Below, in pieces: positions 9,028-17,888 of a DNA stretch of 64,000 nt (within the stretch, counting starts at the first letter, position 1; every line of letters starts with the position of its first letter). Below the pieces are notes generated by a model. It did not search any database. It was not told where the DNA came from and saw only the letters and a program-made list of their open reading frames with translations. The stretch covers positions 1-64,000 of the forward strand of contig JAEUHX010000034.1 in NCBI GenBank assembly GCA_016792805.1, given 5' to 3'. Source of the DNA: Planctomycetota bacterium (lineage in GTDB: Bacteria > Planctomycetota > UBA1135 > JACQFD01). A program made the translations under genes and the position numbers.

Positions 9028-9047
9028 GAGCACTTTTGAAACGTCCT
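9028..9047 (+). repeat. Lone end of the MITE-like element
   Basis: These 20 bases (GAGCACTTTTGAAACGTCCT) are identical to the right end of the element at 26872-27056. No matching left end lies nearby, so this is a remnant or a solo terminus between two convergent genes. Confidence 0.6.
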
Positions 9048-9048
9048 T

Positions 9049-9066
9049 CCCGCTGGGGCCAGCGGG
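9049..9066. terminator. Possible bidirectional terminator hairpin
   Basis: CCCGCTGG and CCAGCGGG form a perfect 8-bp stem around a two-base loop between the convergent genes ending at 9018 and 9082. There is no T-tract on either side, so termination is suggested by position and the stem only. Confidence 0.4.
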
Positions 9067-9081
9067 ATCCAAGACGCGCTT

Positions 9082-11676
9082 CTACGGGTGCCGGAGAACA
9101 GCCACGGTTCCCGCCGACGGATTCGCCGTCACCAGATCAATGTGTGGGCTCCCTCCAAGCTCTCCTGCCGAGATCGCGATCGGCGAGACTCCGATGGAAT
9201 AGGATGCCGGAGCGCCGAAGGCGCCGATCGCCGCGGAAGGTACAAATACGACGGAGTTTACATCTGAACATGCAACCGCCAGGTCGATGTGCAGATCGGC
9301 GTTCCACTTTCCTGCGATGAGTGCGGCGGGGCGACCGGGGATTGCGATCGAGCTCGGCGGGTGGAATGAGCCGGCGCCCGCGCCGAGCGATGTCCAGATC
9401 GCCGAGCCGAGTTCGTCTGCGACTGCCAGATCGACGATTCCGTCCTCGCTGTAGTCGACAGCCGCCAGCGCGACCGGCCACGCGCCGCCGATCGCGAATC
9501 CCGTCGGCGCGAAGCTGCCGAGGCCGTCTCCCTTCATCCAGATCGCGATGCCCGCGCCCGCGCATGCCACAGTTGCATCGAGCACGCCGTCGCCGTCGAT
9601 ATCACTTATCACCGCTTGCCGCGGAGAAACCGACGGGTACGAAGTGTTCAGCAAGCCGAAGGAGCCATCGGTCTTCCCCACGAGAGTGTAGAGATGTCCC
9701 GGCCCCTCGGCGGTGACGATCAGGTCGCTCTTCCCATCTCCGTTGACGTCGGCGGTCTCGAGCCACGTCGGCGCTCCCGGGAGCGGATAGGTTCCCGCTG
9801 GGGAAAGCCCACCCCAGCCGTCACCTCGAAGTATCTGTATGGAACTCGCGTCTCTTCTCGCCGCGGCAACGTCTACATTGAGGTCGCCGTCGAACATCCC
9901 GACGGCGAGCGCATGGGGAAAGCCGCCGATGCCGATCCCCGAGGGCGAAGCCAGTCCTCCCGAGAACCCAGACAGCACAGTCACAGTTCCCGCCGACCCG
10001 CCGGCCACGACGAGGTCACAGCGGCCATCGGCATCCAGATCGGCCGTGCGCAGCGCGCGCGGGTCTCCGCCAGCGGGATAGGTTACCGCTGCGGCGTATG
10101 CCGGAGCTCCCGCGGGGAGCGAATCCAACACTTCGATCTGTAACCCCGGCGTGCTGCTGATTCCCATGGCTGCGGTCGTGCACGGTTGCGGCCATTGCCA
10201 GAACGCCTGAGCATACACTTTCATCCCGAGGAGGATGCTCGAGGGCGGAATGGGCGCGTTGAATGCCGCAAATCCGAGCGAATCGGAGAGGATGTCGAAG
10301 GGAATGATCATGCCGGTGGGAGGAAAAACCACATGAACGAGCGCGCCCACACCGAACAAATCCGTGCCCGCGGGATCCGGCACATCCGAGAGCACTCCCT
10401 GCCCGAGCGAACTCGGCGGAGCATGGGTGACGCGAATCTCGAATCCTGGGGTTCCGACCCGCGGCGCGCCGTTCACATCGAACCCGTGGGCTCCCTCGCA
10501 ACCAGGAGTGCCGCTTCCGTAGGGCATGACCCCGGGGATCGGCGTGCCATTCAGGAAGATCCCGAGAATGCGCGGGATTGCGCAGGAACCCACCATGTCG
10601 ACGCGGCCGTCTTCGTTGATGTCAACAAAACAGGCAGTCAGGAAGAATGCACCCAGCATGTAGCTGCTGGCGGACGAGAAAGCGCCCGTGCCCGCGCCGG
10701 AGACGAACCCGAGAGACGCTGCTCCGAACTTGCCCGCTGTGTCCAGGTGGCCGTCTCCATTCATGTCGGCCGCCACGACTCCTGCGAATCCGCCGTAGCC
10801 CGCCGCATTGATGGTGCACGAGGAGAAGCCCCCGGCTCCATCGCCGTGATGAACCTCGAGATTCGGAGTGAACATCGGGTTGAAGCACGCATCCACTTTT
10901 CCGTCTTCATCGAAATCGCCGACGACGCAGCCGAAAGGCGAGTAGACCTGAGGCACCGACCCGGCCGCTTGGAAAGTGCCGCCACCCGTGCCGAGCCACA
11001 CGCGCAGCATCGATCCCGGAGTCTCGAAGAGCGCCACATCCACATTTCCATCGCCGTTGAAATCGCCGAGGGACGGGAAGTCGCCGCTGGGGGTAATATT
11101 GGTCTGCGCGATCCAGTTTCCCGCACCGTCGCCTATCACCGCATCGGCGCTCACGCCAATATTATAGGGAGTGCATACAATGTCTTTGTGGCCATCACCA
11201 TTCAGATCGGCGAGCACCACGGCCTTCGGGGGAGCCGAAAGCGTCGCAGGGACGGCAGGCGTGAATCCCGCCGTCCCTGCGCTGAGAAAGCTGCCAATCG
11301 CTCCCGTAGCTCCCAATGAGATCCCCGCTACGAGATCCGCCACTCCATCGTGATTAATATCGTCGAGCGAGGAGCCGGTGAGACTCGAACCGAGCGAGAA
11401 GGACGTCGGCAGCGTCACTCCGCCGAGGCCATTGCCCCATGAGACAAGCAAGGAAGTGGCGGGGCCCGGCGCGACCATGACCACGTCGAGGTGGCCGTCA
11501 CCGTCCTGGTCTCCTGCATGGATCCGAAGGGGCACTGTAGGAAGTGCAGTTGTATGCAGCTCGAACGCCGGGCCGTTCTGTGCATACACGCCTTGAATCG
11601 AACTGGCCGCGATCACCGCGGCGGCGGCTGGCAAGCACCAACGAAGGAACATTTCGACGCGCGACGCTGGAGCCAT
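9082..11676 (-). CDS. Secreted FG-GAP/VCBS repeat protein
   Basis: This is an 864-residue exported protein probably folded as one or two beta-propellers. ATG at 11676 is preceded by GGAGGTG five bases away, a strong ribosome binding site, and opens a signal peptide ending near GVYAQ. Some dozen Ca2+-binding-loop repeats of the DxNxDGxxD type follow (DQDGDGHLDV, DINHDGVADLV, DLNGDGHKDI, DFNGDGNVDV, DIDGDGVLD). In the middle, after YGSGTPGCEGAHGFDVN, sits a non-repeat module of about 150 residues that is also present in the neighbouring paralogue and, in shorter form, in the protein at 55666. Such proteins are common in planctomycetes; adhesion or matrix binding is plausible but unproven. Confidence 0.88.
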   Translation of the reverse strand: MAPASRVEMFLRWCLPAAAAVIAASSIQGVYAQNGPAFELHTTALPTVPLRIHAGDQDGDGHLDVVMVAPGPATSLLVSWGNGLGGVTLPTSFSLGSSLTGSSLDDINHDGVADLVAGISLGATGAIGSFLSAGTAGFTPAVPATLSAPPKAVVLADLNGDGHKDIVCTPYNIGVSADAVIGDGAGNWIAQTNITPSGDFPSLGDFNGDGNVDVALFETPGSMLRVWLGTGGGTFQAAGSVPQVYSPFGCVVGDFDEDGKVDACFNPMFTPNLEVHHGDGAGGFSSCTINAAGYGGFAGVVAADMNGDGHLDTAGKFGAASLGFVSGAGTGAFSSASSYMLGAFFLTACFVDINEDGRVDMVGSCAIPRILGIFLNGTPIPGVMPYGSGTPGCEGAHGFDVNGAPRVGTPGFEIRVTHAPPSSLGQGVLSDVPDPAGTDLFGVGALVHVVFPPTGMIIPFDILSDSLGFAAFNAPIPPSSILLGMKVYAQAFWQWPQPCTTAAMGISSTPGLQIEVLDSLPAGAPAYAAAVTYPAGGDPRALRTADLDADGRCDLVVAGGSAGTVTVLSGFSGGLASPSGIGIGGFPHALAVGMFDGDLNVDVAAARRDASSIQILRGDGWGGLSPAGTYPLPGAPTWLETADVNGDGKSDLIVTAEGPGHLYTLVGKTDGSFGLLNTSYPSVSPRQAVISDIDGDGVLDATVACAGAGIAIWMKGDGLGSFAPTGFAIGGAWPVALAAVDYSEDGIVDLAVADELGSAIWTSLGAGAGSFHPPSSIAIPGRPAALIAGKWNADLHIDLAVACSDVNSVVFVPSAAIGAFGAPASYSIGVSPIAISAGELGGSPHIDLVTANPSAGTVAVLRHP

Positions 11677-11918
11677 CGCACACCTCCAAGGGACCCACGT
11701 CCCGAGGAGTTCTCGACCGGTCCCCGGCAGCGCTTGAGCGCCGATTTCGAAAAAATTCGGCTCCGGTACCCGACTTCGAAGGCTCAAGCGGCCCGCTTCC
11801 GAGCGAGCTCGGCACTTCGGCGGCCGCGAGGTCCTTTGAAGTTATTCGTACGGCACGAATAGAAAGCTGCCGCTTCCTATGAGCCGCGGCCGCATATCGG
11901 GAGAATGATGCGAATAGC

Positions 11919-14492
11919 TCAGGGATGCAGAAGCACGCCCACGTCGTTCGACCCGTTGCTCGCGCCCACGACATCCCGCTTCTGATCGGCGTTGAGATCG
12001 AGGGACAGCACAGCCACCGGAGAGGTGCCGCAAGCGATCGAGACGAGCGCAGCGAAAGAACCGAACGCATTCCCCGGAAGGAAGGAGAGTGCGTTTCCGT
12101 CGCGGCTTGCGACCACCACATCTTGACGGGAGTCATCATTGAAGTCGCCGCTCGCCACCGAAGCGGGAGCGAGTCCTGCCGCAAAAGTGGTGATGGCTCC
12201 GAACGCGCCGCCGCCGAGCCCAAGGCGAACTGCGAGCTCATTGGATCCTGTGCTTGCGATGAGCAGGTCGGCGCGGCCGTCTTCATTGATATCCGCGAGA
12301 GCGAGCGCCTGCGGAGCCGTGCCCGCGGCCACCGTGGCCGGTGCGCCGAGCCCGCCAAGTCCATTGCCGAGATGGATCGCCACTCCATTCGCCCCGGCGC
12401 AAGCCACCAGCGCGTCGAGGTCTCCATCGCTGTCCACATCGGCGAGCCGCACCTCCCGCGGCGAGAGGTCACTCGCCACAGTTGCGGATGCGAAGCCGCC
12501 GAGCCCGTCGCCCAAAAGAACTGTAAGATCGTTGGAATCGCGATCGGCCGCCACAACGTCGGCGTGGCTGTCGCCGTCGAGATCTCCCACCGCGACTGAA
12601 AGCGGCGCAGCGCCCGCAGCCGTCGTCATCGGCGCGGCGAAGCCGCCGAGCCCGTCACCTACCAGCAGCGAGACGGTATTTGCAGTCTTGTCCGCGGTTA
12701 CGAGATCCGCGTCGCCGTCCTCATTGAAGTCGCCGGATGCAACACTTGCCGGATCCTGGCCCGTCGTCGCCGTCGTTGCGGCCAAGAACGTGCCGCCGGG
12801 GGCGCCGAGGAGGATCGAAGCGTGGGCCGTCGTGTCGTCTCCGCACGCGAGGTCGAGCCGGCCATCGCCGTCGAAATCCGCCGCTGCGAGCGAGGTCGGT
12901 GCCGTGCCGGCGCCGTAACTCACCACAGATCCGTATGGCATCGTTGTGCTGGCTGCCGGTCCCTGAAATGTCAATGCCAGCGCCGGCGAGGTACTCACAC
13001 CGAAGGGCAGCGCCGGACACCCGGGCACCCAGACCCAAATTGCCTGCGCGTAGTAGGTCAATCCGATAAGTGCCGTCAAGTTCGGAAGTGTAAGTACCGT
13101 GCCGCCCGTGCCCTGGGGCGTGCTCACCAGATCGAGCAGGTAGACCTCGCTCGCGATCAGATAATTGACGTGTAGGGAAATCCCGATGGAGAACGGATCG
13201 GATCCCGGAATGTCCTGCACGTTAGCAATGATCGCGAGTCCGAGCGTCGACGGAGGCGCGTTGCGGCTGCGGAACTGAAAGTTCGTCGCGCCGATCAGCG
13301 GCACTTGGTTCACCTGGAAATCATGGGCGCCGTCGCAGCCCGGCGTCCCCGCTCCGTAGCTCACGATCCCCGCGTAGGGCGTCCGGTTGCGGAGAATTGT
13401 GAGTTTCGGGCTCAGCAAGTTGACTGCAAACAGATCCGCTCGCCCGTCCGCGTCGACATCGGTCAGCGCCGCGAAGCGCGGAAAGAGGCCGACGTTATAG
13501 CTGCTCGGCGAGGTGAACGTGCCCGAGCCGGTGCCGTTCAGGAGCAGCACGGAGCTCGGCGACTGGATGCCCGCGAGGTCGAGCTTGCCATCGAGATTCG
13601 CGTCGGCGGCCGACAGCCGCGAGCAGCCGCCCGAGAGCGCCGTGAACGCGGAAGCCCCGAATCCGCCGACGCCGTTGCCGGGGTAGGTCCACAGGCCCGG
13701 AGTCAAAAATACAGAAAGACAAATATCCAGGTTTCCGTCTTGTGTGAAATCGCCCGCGACGGCCGAATCGGGCCCCGAGGGGAGGGTGATCACGGTGGGG
13801 GTGCCGAAGCCTCCGGCGCCGTTGCCGGGCAGCGTCTTGATCGACAGCGACCCATCGCCGACCACGAGAAGGTCCTGATTTCCGTCGGTGCTGAAGTCAG
13901 CGAGTGCGATTTTGTTATTTGCCGTCGTGATCGACCCGGGGCTGCCGAAGTTGCCGGCGCCGTCGCAATAGCGAACCACGGCGAGCCCGACGCCGGGCCC
14001 CGTCAGCTCCACATGCAAGAGATCGAGGTCGCCGTCGGCGTCCACGTCGGCGAGCTTCAAATCCGTCGGCCGGCCTGAGAGGGTCACGGCAGGGAGCGAG
14101 GCGAAGCCGCCGAGCCCGTCTCCCACATAAAGAGCCACCTGCCCGGCAGACGTTATGAAATCCGTCGCCGCCAGAAGATCACGTTTCCCGTCACTATTGA
14201 TATCCCCGGACGCGATCGCGACCACGTTCGCCGAGAGATTCATGAAGCTTGGGAGCGTGAACCCGCCGAATCCGTCCCCGTAGAGAGACGCAATCGCGCC
14301 CGGCGTGGGTGCTGCCGAGCCGCCCACGAGGAGGTCTTTGGCTCCATCGCCGGTCACGTCGACCACCTCGAGCACAGCCGGCGAGAGCGGACTCAGCGAG
14401 ACCTGCTCCGCGTGGAATGTCGGAACCTGGGCGAACAGAGGGGGGCAGAGCAGCAGAGTCGGCGCGCACCGGCGCAGAGCAAGTCGAAGCAT
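11919..14492 (-). CDS. Secreted FG-GAP/VCBS repeat protein, paralogue
   Basis: This 857-residue protein has the same plan as its downstream neighbour. ATG at 14492 opens a signal peptide (MLRLALRRCAPTLLLCPPLF then AQ); ten residues upstream another ATG at 14522 is possible but spoils the signal sequence. DxNxDGxxD loops recur throughout (DVTGDGAKDLLV, DINSDGKRDLL, DVDADGDLDLL, DFNEDGDADLV, DLDGDSHADVV), separated by GxGLGGF turns. The central module starts YGAGTPGCDGAHDFQVN and includes RNAPPSTLG and YYAQAIW segments, matching the neighbour at similar spacing. The 242-nt gap between the two genes holds no gene. The pair looks like a tandem duplication that has diverged. Confidence 0.88.
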   Translation of the reverse strand: MLRLALRRCAPTLLLCPPLFAQVPTFHAEQVSLSPLSPAVLEVVDVTGDGAKDLLVGGSAAPTPGAIASLYGDGFGGFTLPSFMNLSANVVAIASGDINSDGKRDLLAATDFITSAGQVALYVGDGLGGFASLPAVTLSGRPTDLKLADVDADGDLDLLHVELTGPGVGLAVVRYCDGAGNFGSPGSITTANNKIALADFSTDGNQDLLVVGDGSLSIKTLPGNGAGGFGTPTVITLPSGPDSAVAGDFTQDGNLDICLSVFLTPGLWTYPGNGVGGFGASAFTALSGGCSRLSAADANLDGKLDLAGIQSPSSVLLLNGTGSGTFTSPSSYNVGLFPRFAALTDVDADGRADLFAVNLLSPKLTILRNRTPYAGIVSYGAGTPGCDGAHDFQVNQVPLIGATNFQFRSRNAPPSTLGLAIIANVQDIPGSDPFSIGISLHVNYLIASEVYLLDLVSTPQGTGGTVLTLPNLTALIGLTYYAQAIWVWVPGCPALPFGVSTSPALALTFQGPAASTTMPYGSVVSYGAGTAPTSLAAADFDGDGRLDLACGDDTTAHASILLGAPGGTFLAATTATTGQDPASVASGDFNEDGDADLVTADKTANTVSLLVGDGLGGFAAPMTTAAGAAPLSVAVGDLDGDSHADVVAADRDSNDLTVLLGDGLGGFASATVASDLSPREVRLADVDSDGDLDALVACAGANGVAIHLGNGLGGLGAPATVAAGTAPQALALADINEDGRADLLIASTGSNELAVRLGLGGGAFGAITTFAAGLAPASVASGDFNDDSRQDVVVASRDGNALSFLPGNAFGSFAALVSIACGTSPVAVLSLDLNADQKRDVVGASNGSNDVGVLLHP

Positions 14493-14615
14493 GGTGTGGG
14501 GAATTCGCGCAGTTCGGCCCACTCGCGCGCCGGACGGCGTGCCGCGAGCCGAAGGGAAGGGACGCCTATTCCCGTCGCCCCGTCCAGTTCCGTCAAGCGC
14601 CCGGTGGGGGTGGCG

Positions 14616-17600
14616 CTACGCGGCAGGCTCCGCCACGGGGGCGGCGCCGCGCAGCCGCAGCAGGGCCGCCGCCTGCACCCACATGCGGCGCAGCGCAATG
14701 CTCAAATCGTCGAAGAAGGTGTAACAGAGCGGCACAACCCATAGCGTAAAGAAGGTGGAAGTAATGAGTCCGCCGCACACAATTCTGGAAAGCACCAAAT
14801 AGCTGAGCCCTTCGCCTCCCGTCTCGCGGGAGATCGCCATCGGAATCAGACCCGCGATCGTGGTCAGCGAGGTCATGAGGACCGGCCGAAGCCGATCCTG
14901 CGCTCCCTGGATCACCGCCGCCGAGCGCTCCATCCCGTACTTCACGCGCAGGAAATTAATGTGATCCACGAGCACGACGCCGTGGTTCACCACGACTCCG
15001 ACCAGCACGATGAGGCCGAGCAAGCCGAGCATGTCCATCGCGGTGCCGGTGAGGTAGAGCGTCCAATAGGCGCCGAAGAAAGCGAACGGAATGGTGACAA
15101 GGATCGAGAGCGGCAGCACGGAGCTCTCGAACATGACTCCCATCACCACAAAAACCAACGCGATCGAAAGCCACAGAGCCGAGAAGATCTCCCCCTCGTT
15201 GCGACGAAACTCAAAAAGGGCTCCCTGCTCTTCGAGCTTCACGTCGCGCGACATTTCCGTGAACAGCGGCTCGAGCGCCGCGCGCGCGCTGGCGGTGGCC
15301 GTCTTCGCGTCGCCCTCGAGTACGTCGGCCGAGATCTGGAGCGCCGTGCGCCCGTCGCGGCGATAGATCTGCCCGAAGCCCTTGCCGACTTCGAACGTGG
15401 CCACCGCAGCGAGAGGCACTTCGCCCGCCGTGGGCGAGAAGAGCTTCGTGTCCGCGAGATCGGCTAGGTCCGCATCATTAGCATCTTCATACTGAATAAT
15501 GAGCTGGCGCTCATTCTCCTGCTCCTGAATGCGCGAGAGCAAGAATCCGCGCAAGCCCCACTCGATCGCACCGGAGACATTGGTGGGATTGAGCGCGAGC
15601 CGCTGCGCCTGTTCGCGATTGACGCGCACGCGAAGCTCGGGCCGGCCGCGCTCGAGCTCCGTGCGGATGTTGGTCAGTTCGGGGACGCGCGAGAGCAGGT
15701 CTTTGGCGCGCTCCGCATAGCGGGCGAGCTCATCGGAGTCGCGGCCGATGAGTACGAACTCGACTCCTGAGGCGGACTCGCTTCGGCCGCCGCCCTCGAG
15801 GCGCGCGAAGGAGGTGGGGCGGTCGGGCAGCAGCGCGCGCACGCGCTTTCGAATCTCCTCCTTCTCTTTGTCGGTGAAGCTCCGGCGGAACCAGATCGCG
15901 ATGTCGCCGCCTTGTCGAGAGAAGTCGGAGCTCAAGTCCTCGAAGCCGAGTTCCTCCCGTTTCGTTTCGAGCAGGCGTTCATACACAAGGAACTCCTCGC
16001 TCGCTTGCCGAAGTGTTGTATTCTGCGGCAAGTCGATGCGCAGGCTGATGCGCTGGCCATCCTCGCCGCCGCCTGCGGCCACCTGAACCTTCGATGCGGG
16101 GATTTGTGTCGTTCCCACGACGACGAGCGCGAGGAGGGCGGCCGCAAACCGATGCTTGAGGCTCCAGGTCACTAAAAGAAGATTGAAGCGGCTGAGGCTG
16201 CGCAGAACGAATGAGCGCTCTTCGAGAGTCTGCACTCTTCCGGCGGCCGGCGTGCTTTTGGACGTCCGGCGCAGTAAGCGCATCGGAGCCGTGAAAGGCC
16301 AAAAAAGGAACGCGCGCACGCGGGCGAGCCGGCGCTCGAACGGAGAATCGTCGTCCTTCTCGAGGCGGTAGAGTGCAACGGGGATGAAGATCAGCGCCGC
16401 GGCGAGCGACGCGCCGAGCGCGACACTGAAGGGGAAGCCGAGCGCGGTCATGCCGACGCGGAGGTTGCGGTCGTCCCCGAGCAGCATGAGCGGAACGAAC
16501 ACCACAATTGAAGTGAGCGTTGCGAGCGTGATCGCGACGGCCACTTCGCCGGCTCCCTCGACGACCGCTTGCTTGAGCGGGAGGCCGCTCTCCTTCTTTC
16601 TGTGAATATTCTCGACGACGACGACGGCGTTGTCGACGAGCGAGCCGATCGCCAGCGTGATCCCCGCCATGGAGATCATGTTGAATGTCGAGCCCGCGAA
16701 GTACAACGATACGAGAGTGGCCAGCAGCGAGACAGGAATCGAGAGCGCGATCAGTAAGGTCAAGCGCACGCGCCGCAGGAAGAAGAAAAGCACTGCCACC
16801 GACCAGATGGCGCCGTCCTTTGCTGCTGATTCGAGATCGTCGAGGCTCCTGCGAATCATCTTTCCCTGGTTGAACCAAGGATTGAATTTGAAGCCCGCGA
16901 CGTCGTCCCGCCGCTCCAGCTCCTCCATGGCGGCCACGACGCGTTCGCAGGTGGCCACGGTATTGGCGCCGGACGCCTTCGAAATGGAGCAGAAAAGTGC
17001 GAACTTCCCATTGATCCGCGAGAGCGTCTCGCGGATCGCCTGAATGCGCTTCACCTCACCCACGTCGCGCACGCGCAGCTTGTCGGTGATGGGTGTATTG
17101 CGAATCTCCTCCTCGTCCTTGTAGCGCGAATCGACGCGCAGCAGCACGCGCTCGCCCGCCTCCTCCAGCTTGCCGACGGGGGCGGCAAAATTGTCTTTCT
17201 GGAGGCGGTCGACGACGTCGATGAGATTTACCCGATGGGCGCGCACGCGGTCGACGTCGAGAAGGATACGAATCGATTCGTCGAGCGTGCCGCGGATGTC
17301 CATGCGCGCCACGCCGTCGACGCCTTCGATGCGGCGCTTCAGGATATTTTCGCAGATATCGTTGACCTTCGGATCGCTCGGATCGAGGTCAAACAGAAGC
17401 CCGCCAAAGAAAATGGGCGTGCTCTCGTCGAGGCTGAAGCGGAAGATGGTGTAACGATCGGCGCCGCGCGGGAGCTGCGGGCGAATCTTCTCCATGCGAT
17501 CGCGCAGCTCGGCGTAGGCCACGTCGAGGTCTTGCTCGCCGCCGAACTCCACTCGGATGCGCGCATTGTCGGCGCCCGACGTGGAGCGCACATGCCGCAC

Positions 17601-17888
17601 GCCGGGAATGGTGCGCACTTGCTCCTCCACGAGGCGCGTGACGCGCTCCTCGGTCTCACGCGGGTTGGAGTTCGGATTATTGATGAAAACGGTGAACGTC
17701 TGCGAGCCCCATCCGCCCGGGAGAAGCTGGATCGGGATCCGGAAGTAGGCGATGAGGCCGAGCGCCACAAGGACCGCCAGCATCGTGAGCGCAGCGACAG
17801 GGCGCTTGAGAAACGACGCAATGGCGCCGGCGGAATCGTGGGCGACGACCGACGGTGTCGGCGAGGCCGAGGAGTGAAGCTCACTCAT
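14616..17888 (-). CDS. RND efflux permease (HAE1 type)
   Basis: A 1090-residue inner-membrane proton antiporter of the AcrB/MexB superfamily. It has the N-terminal helix ending FRIPIQLLPGGWGSQTFTV, the periplasmic porter region, and the fourth-helix motif AIGSLVDNAVVVVENIHRKK near residue 410, where VDN replaces the VDD of AcrB; this variant is frequent in the family. The second half repeats the fold, ending GLIVLVGVVVNHGVVLVDHIN and RLRPVLMTSLTTIAGLIPMA. Substrate cannot be told. Its ATG overlaps the stop of the upstream permease by eight bases, so it is the last gene of a three-gene operon. Confidence 0.93.
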   Translation of the reverse strand: MSELHSSASPTPSVVAHDSAGAIASFLKRPVAALTMLAVLVALGLIAYFRIPIQLLPGGWGSQTFTVFINNPNSNPRETEERVTRLVEEQVRTIPGVRHVRSTSGADNARIRVEFGGEQDLDVAYAELRDRMEKIRPQLPRGADRYTIFRFSLDESTPIFFGGLLFDLDPSDPKVNDICENILKRRIEGVDGVARMDIRGTLDESIRILLDVDRVRAHRVNLIDVVDRLQKDNFAAPVGKLEEAGERVLLRVDSRYKDEEEIRNTPITDKLRVRDVGEVKRIQAIRETLSRINGKFALFCSISKASGANTVATCERVVAAMEELERRDDVAGFKFNPWFNQGKMIRRSLDDLESAAKDGAIWSVAVLFFFLRRVRLTLLIALSIPVSLLATLVSLYFAGSTFNMISMAGITLAIGSLVDNAVVVVENIHRKKESGLPLKQAVVEGAGEVAVAITLATLTSIVVFVPLMLLGDDRNLRVGMTALGFPFSVALGASLAAALIFIPVALYRLEKDDDSPFERRLARVRAFLFWPFTAPMRLLRRTSKSTPAAGRVQTLEERSFVLRSLSRFNLLLVTWSLKHRFAAALLALVVVGTTQIPASKVQVAAGGGEDGQRISLRIDLPQNTTLRQASEEFLVYERLLETKREELGFEDLSSDFSRQGGDIAIWFRRSFTDKEKEEIRKRVRALLPDRPTSFARLEGGGRSESASGVEFVLIGRDSDELARYAERAKDLLSRVPELTNIRTELERGRPELRVRVNREQAQRLALNPTNVSGAIEWGLRGFLLSRIQEQENERQLIIQYEDANDADLADLADTKLFSPTAGEVPLAAVATFEVGKGFGQIYRRDGRTALQISADVLEGDAKTATASARAALEPLFTEMSRDVKLEEQGALFEFRRNEGEIFSALWLSIALVFVVMGVMFESSVLPLSILVTIPFAFFGAYWTLYLTGTAMDMLGLLGLIVLVGVVVNHGVVLVDHINFLRVKYGMERSAAVIQGAQDRLRPVLMTSLTTIAGLIPMAISRETGGEGLSYLVLSRIVCGGLITSTFFTLWVVPLCYTFFDDLSIALRRMWVQAAALLRLRGAAPVAEPAA

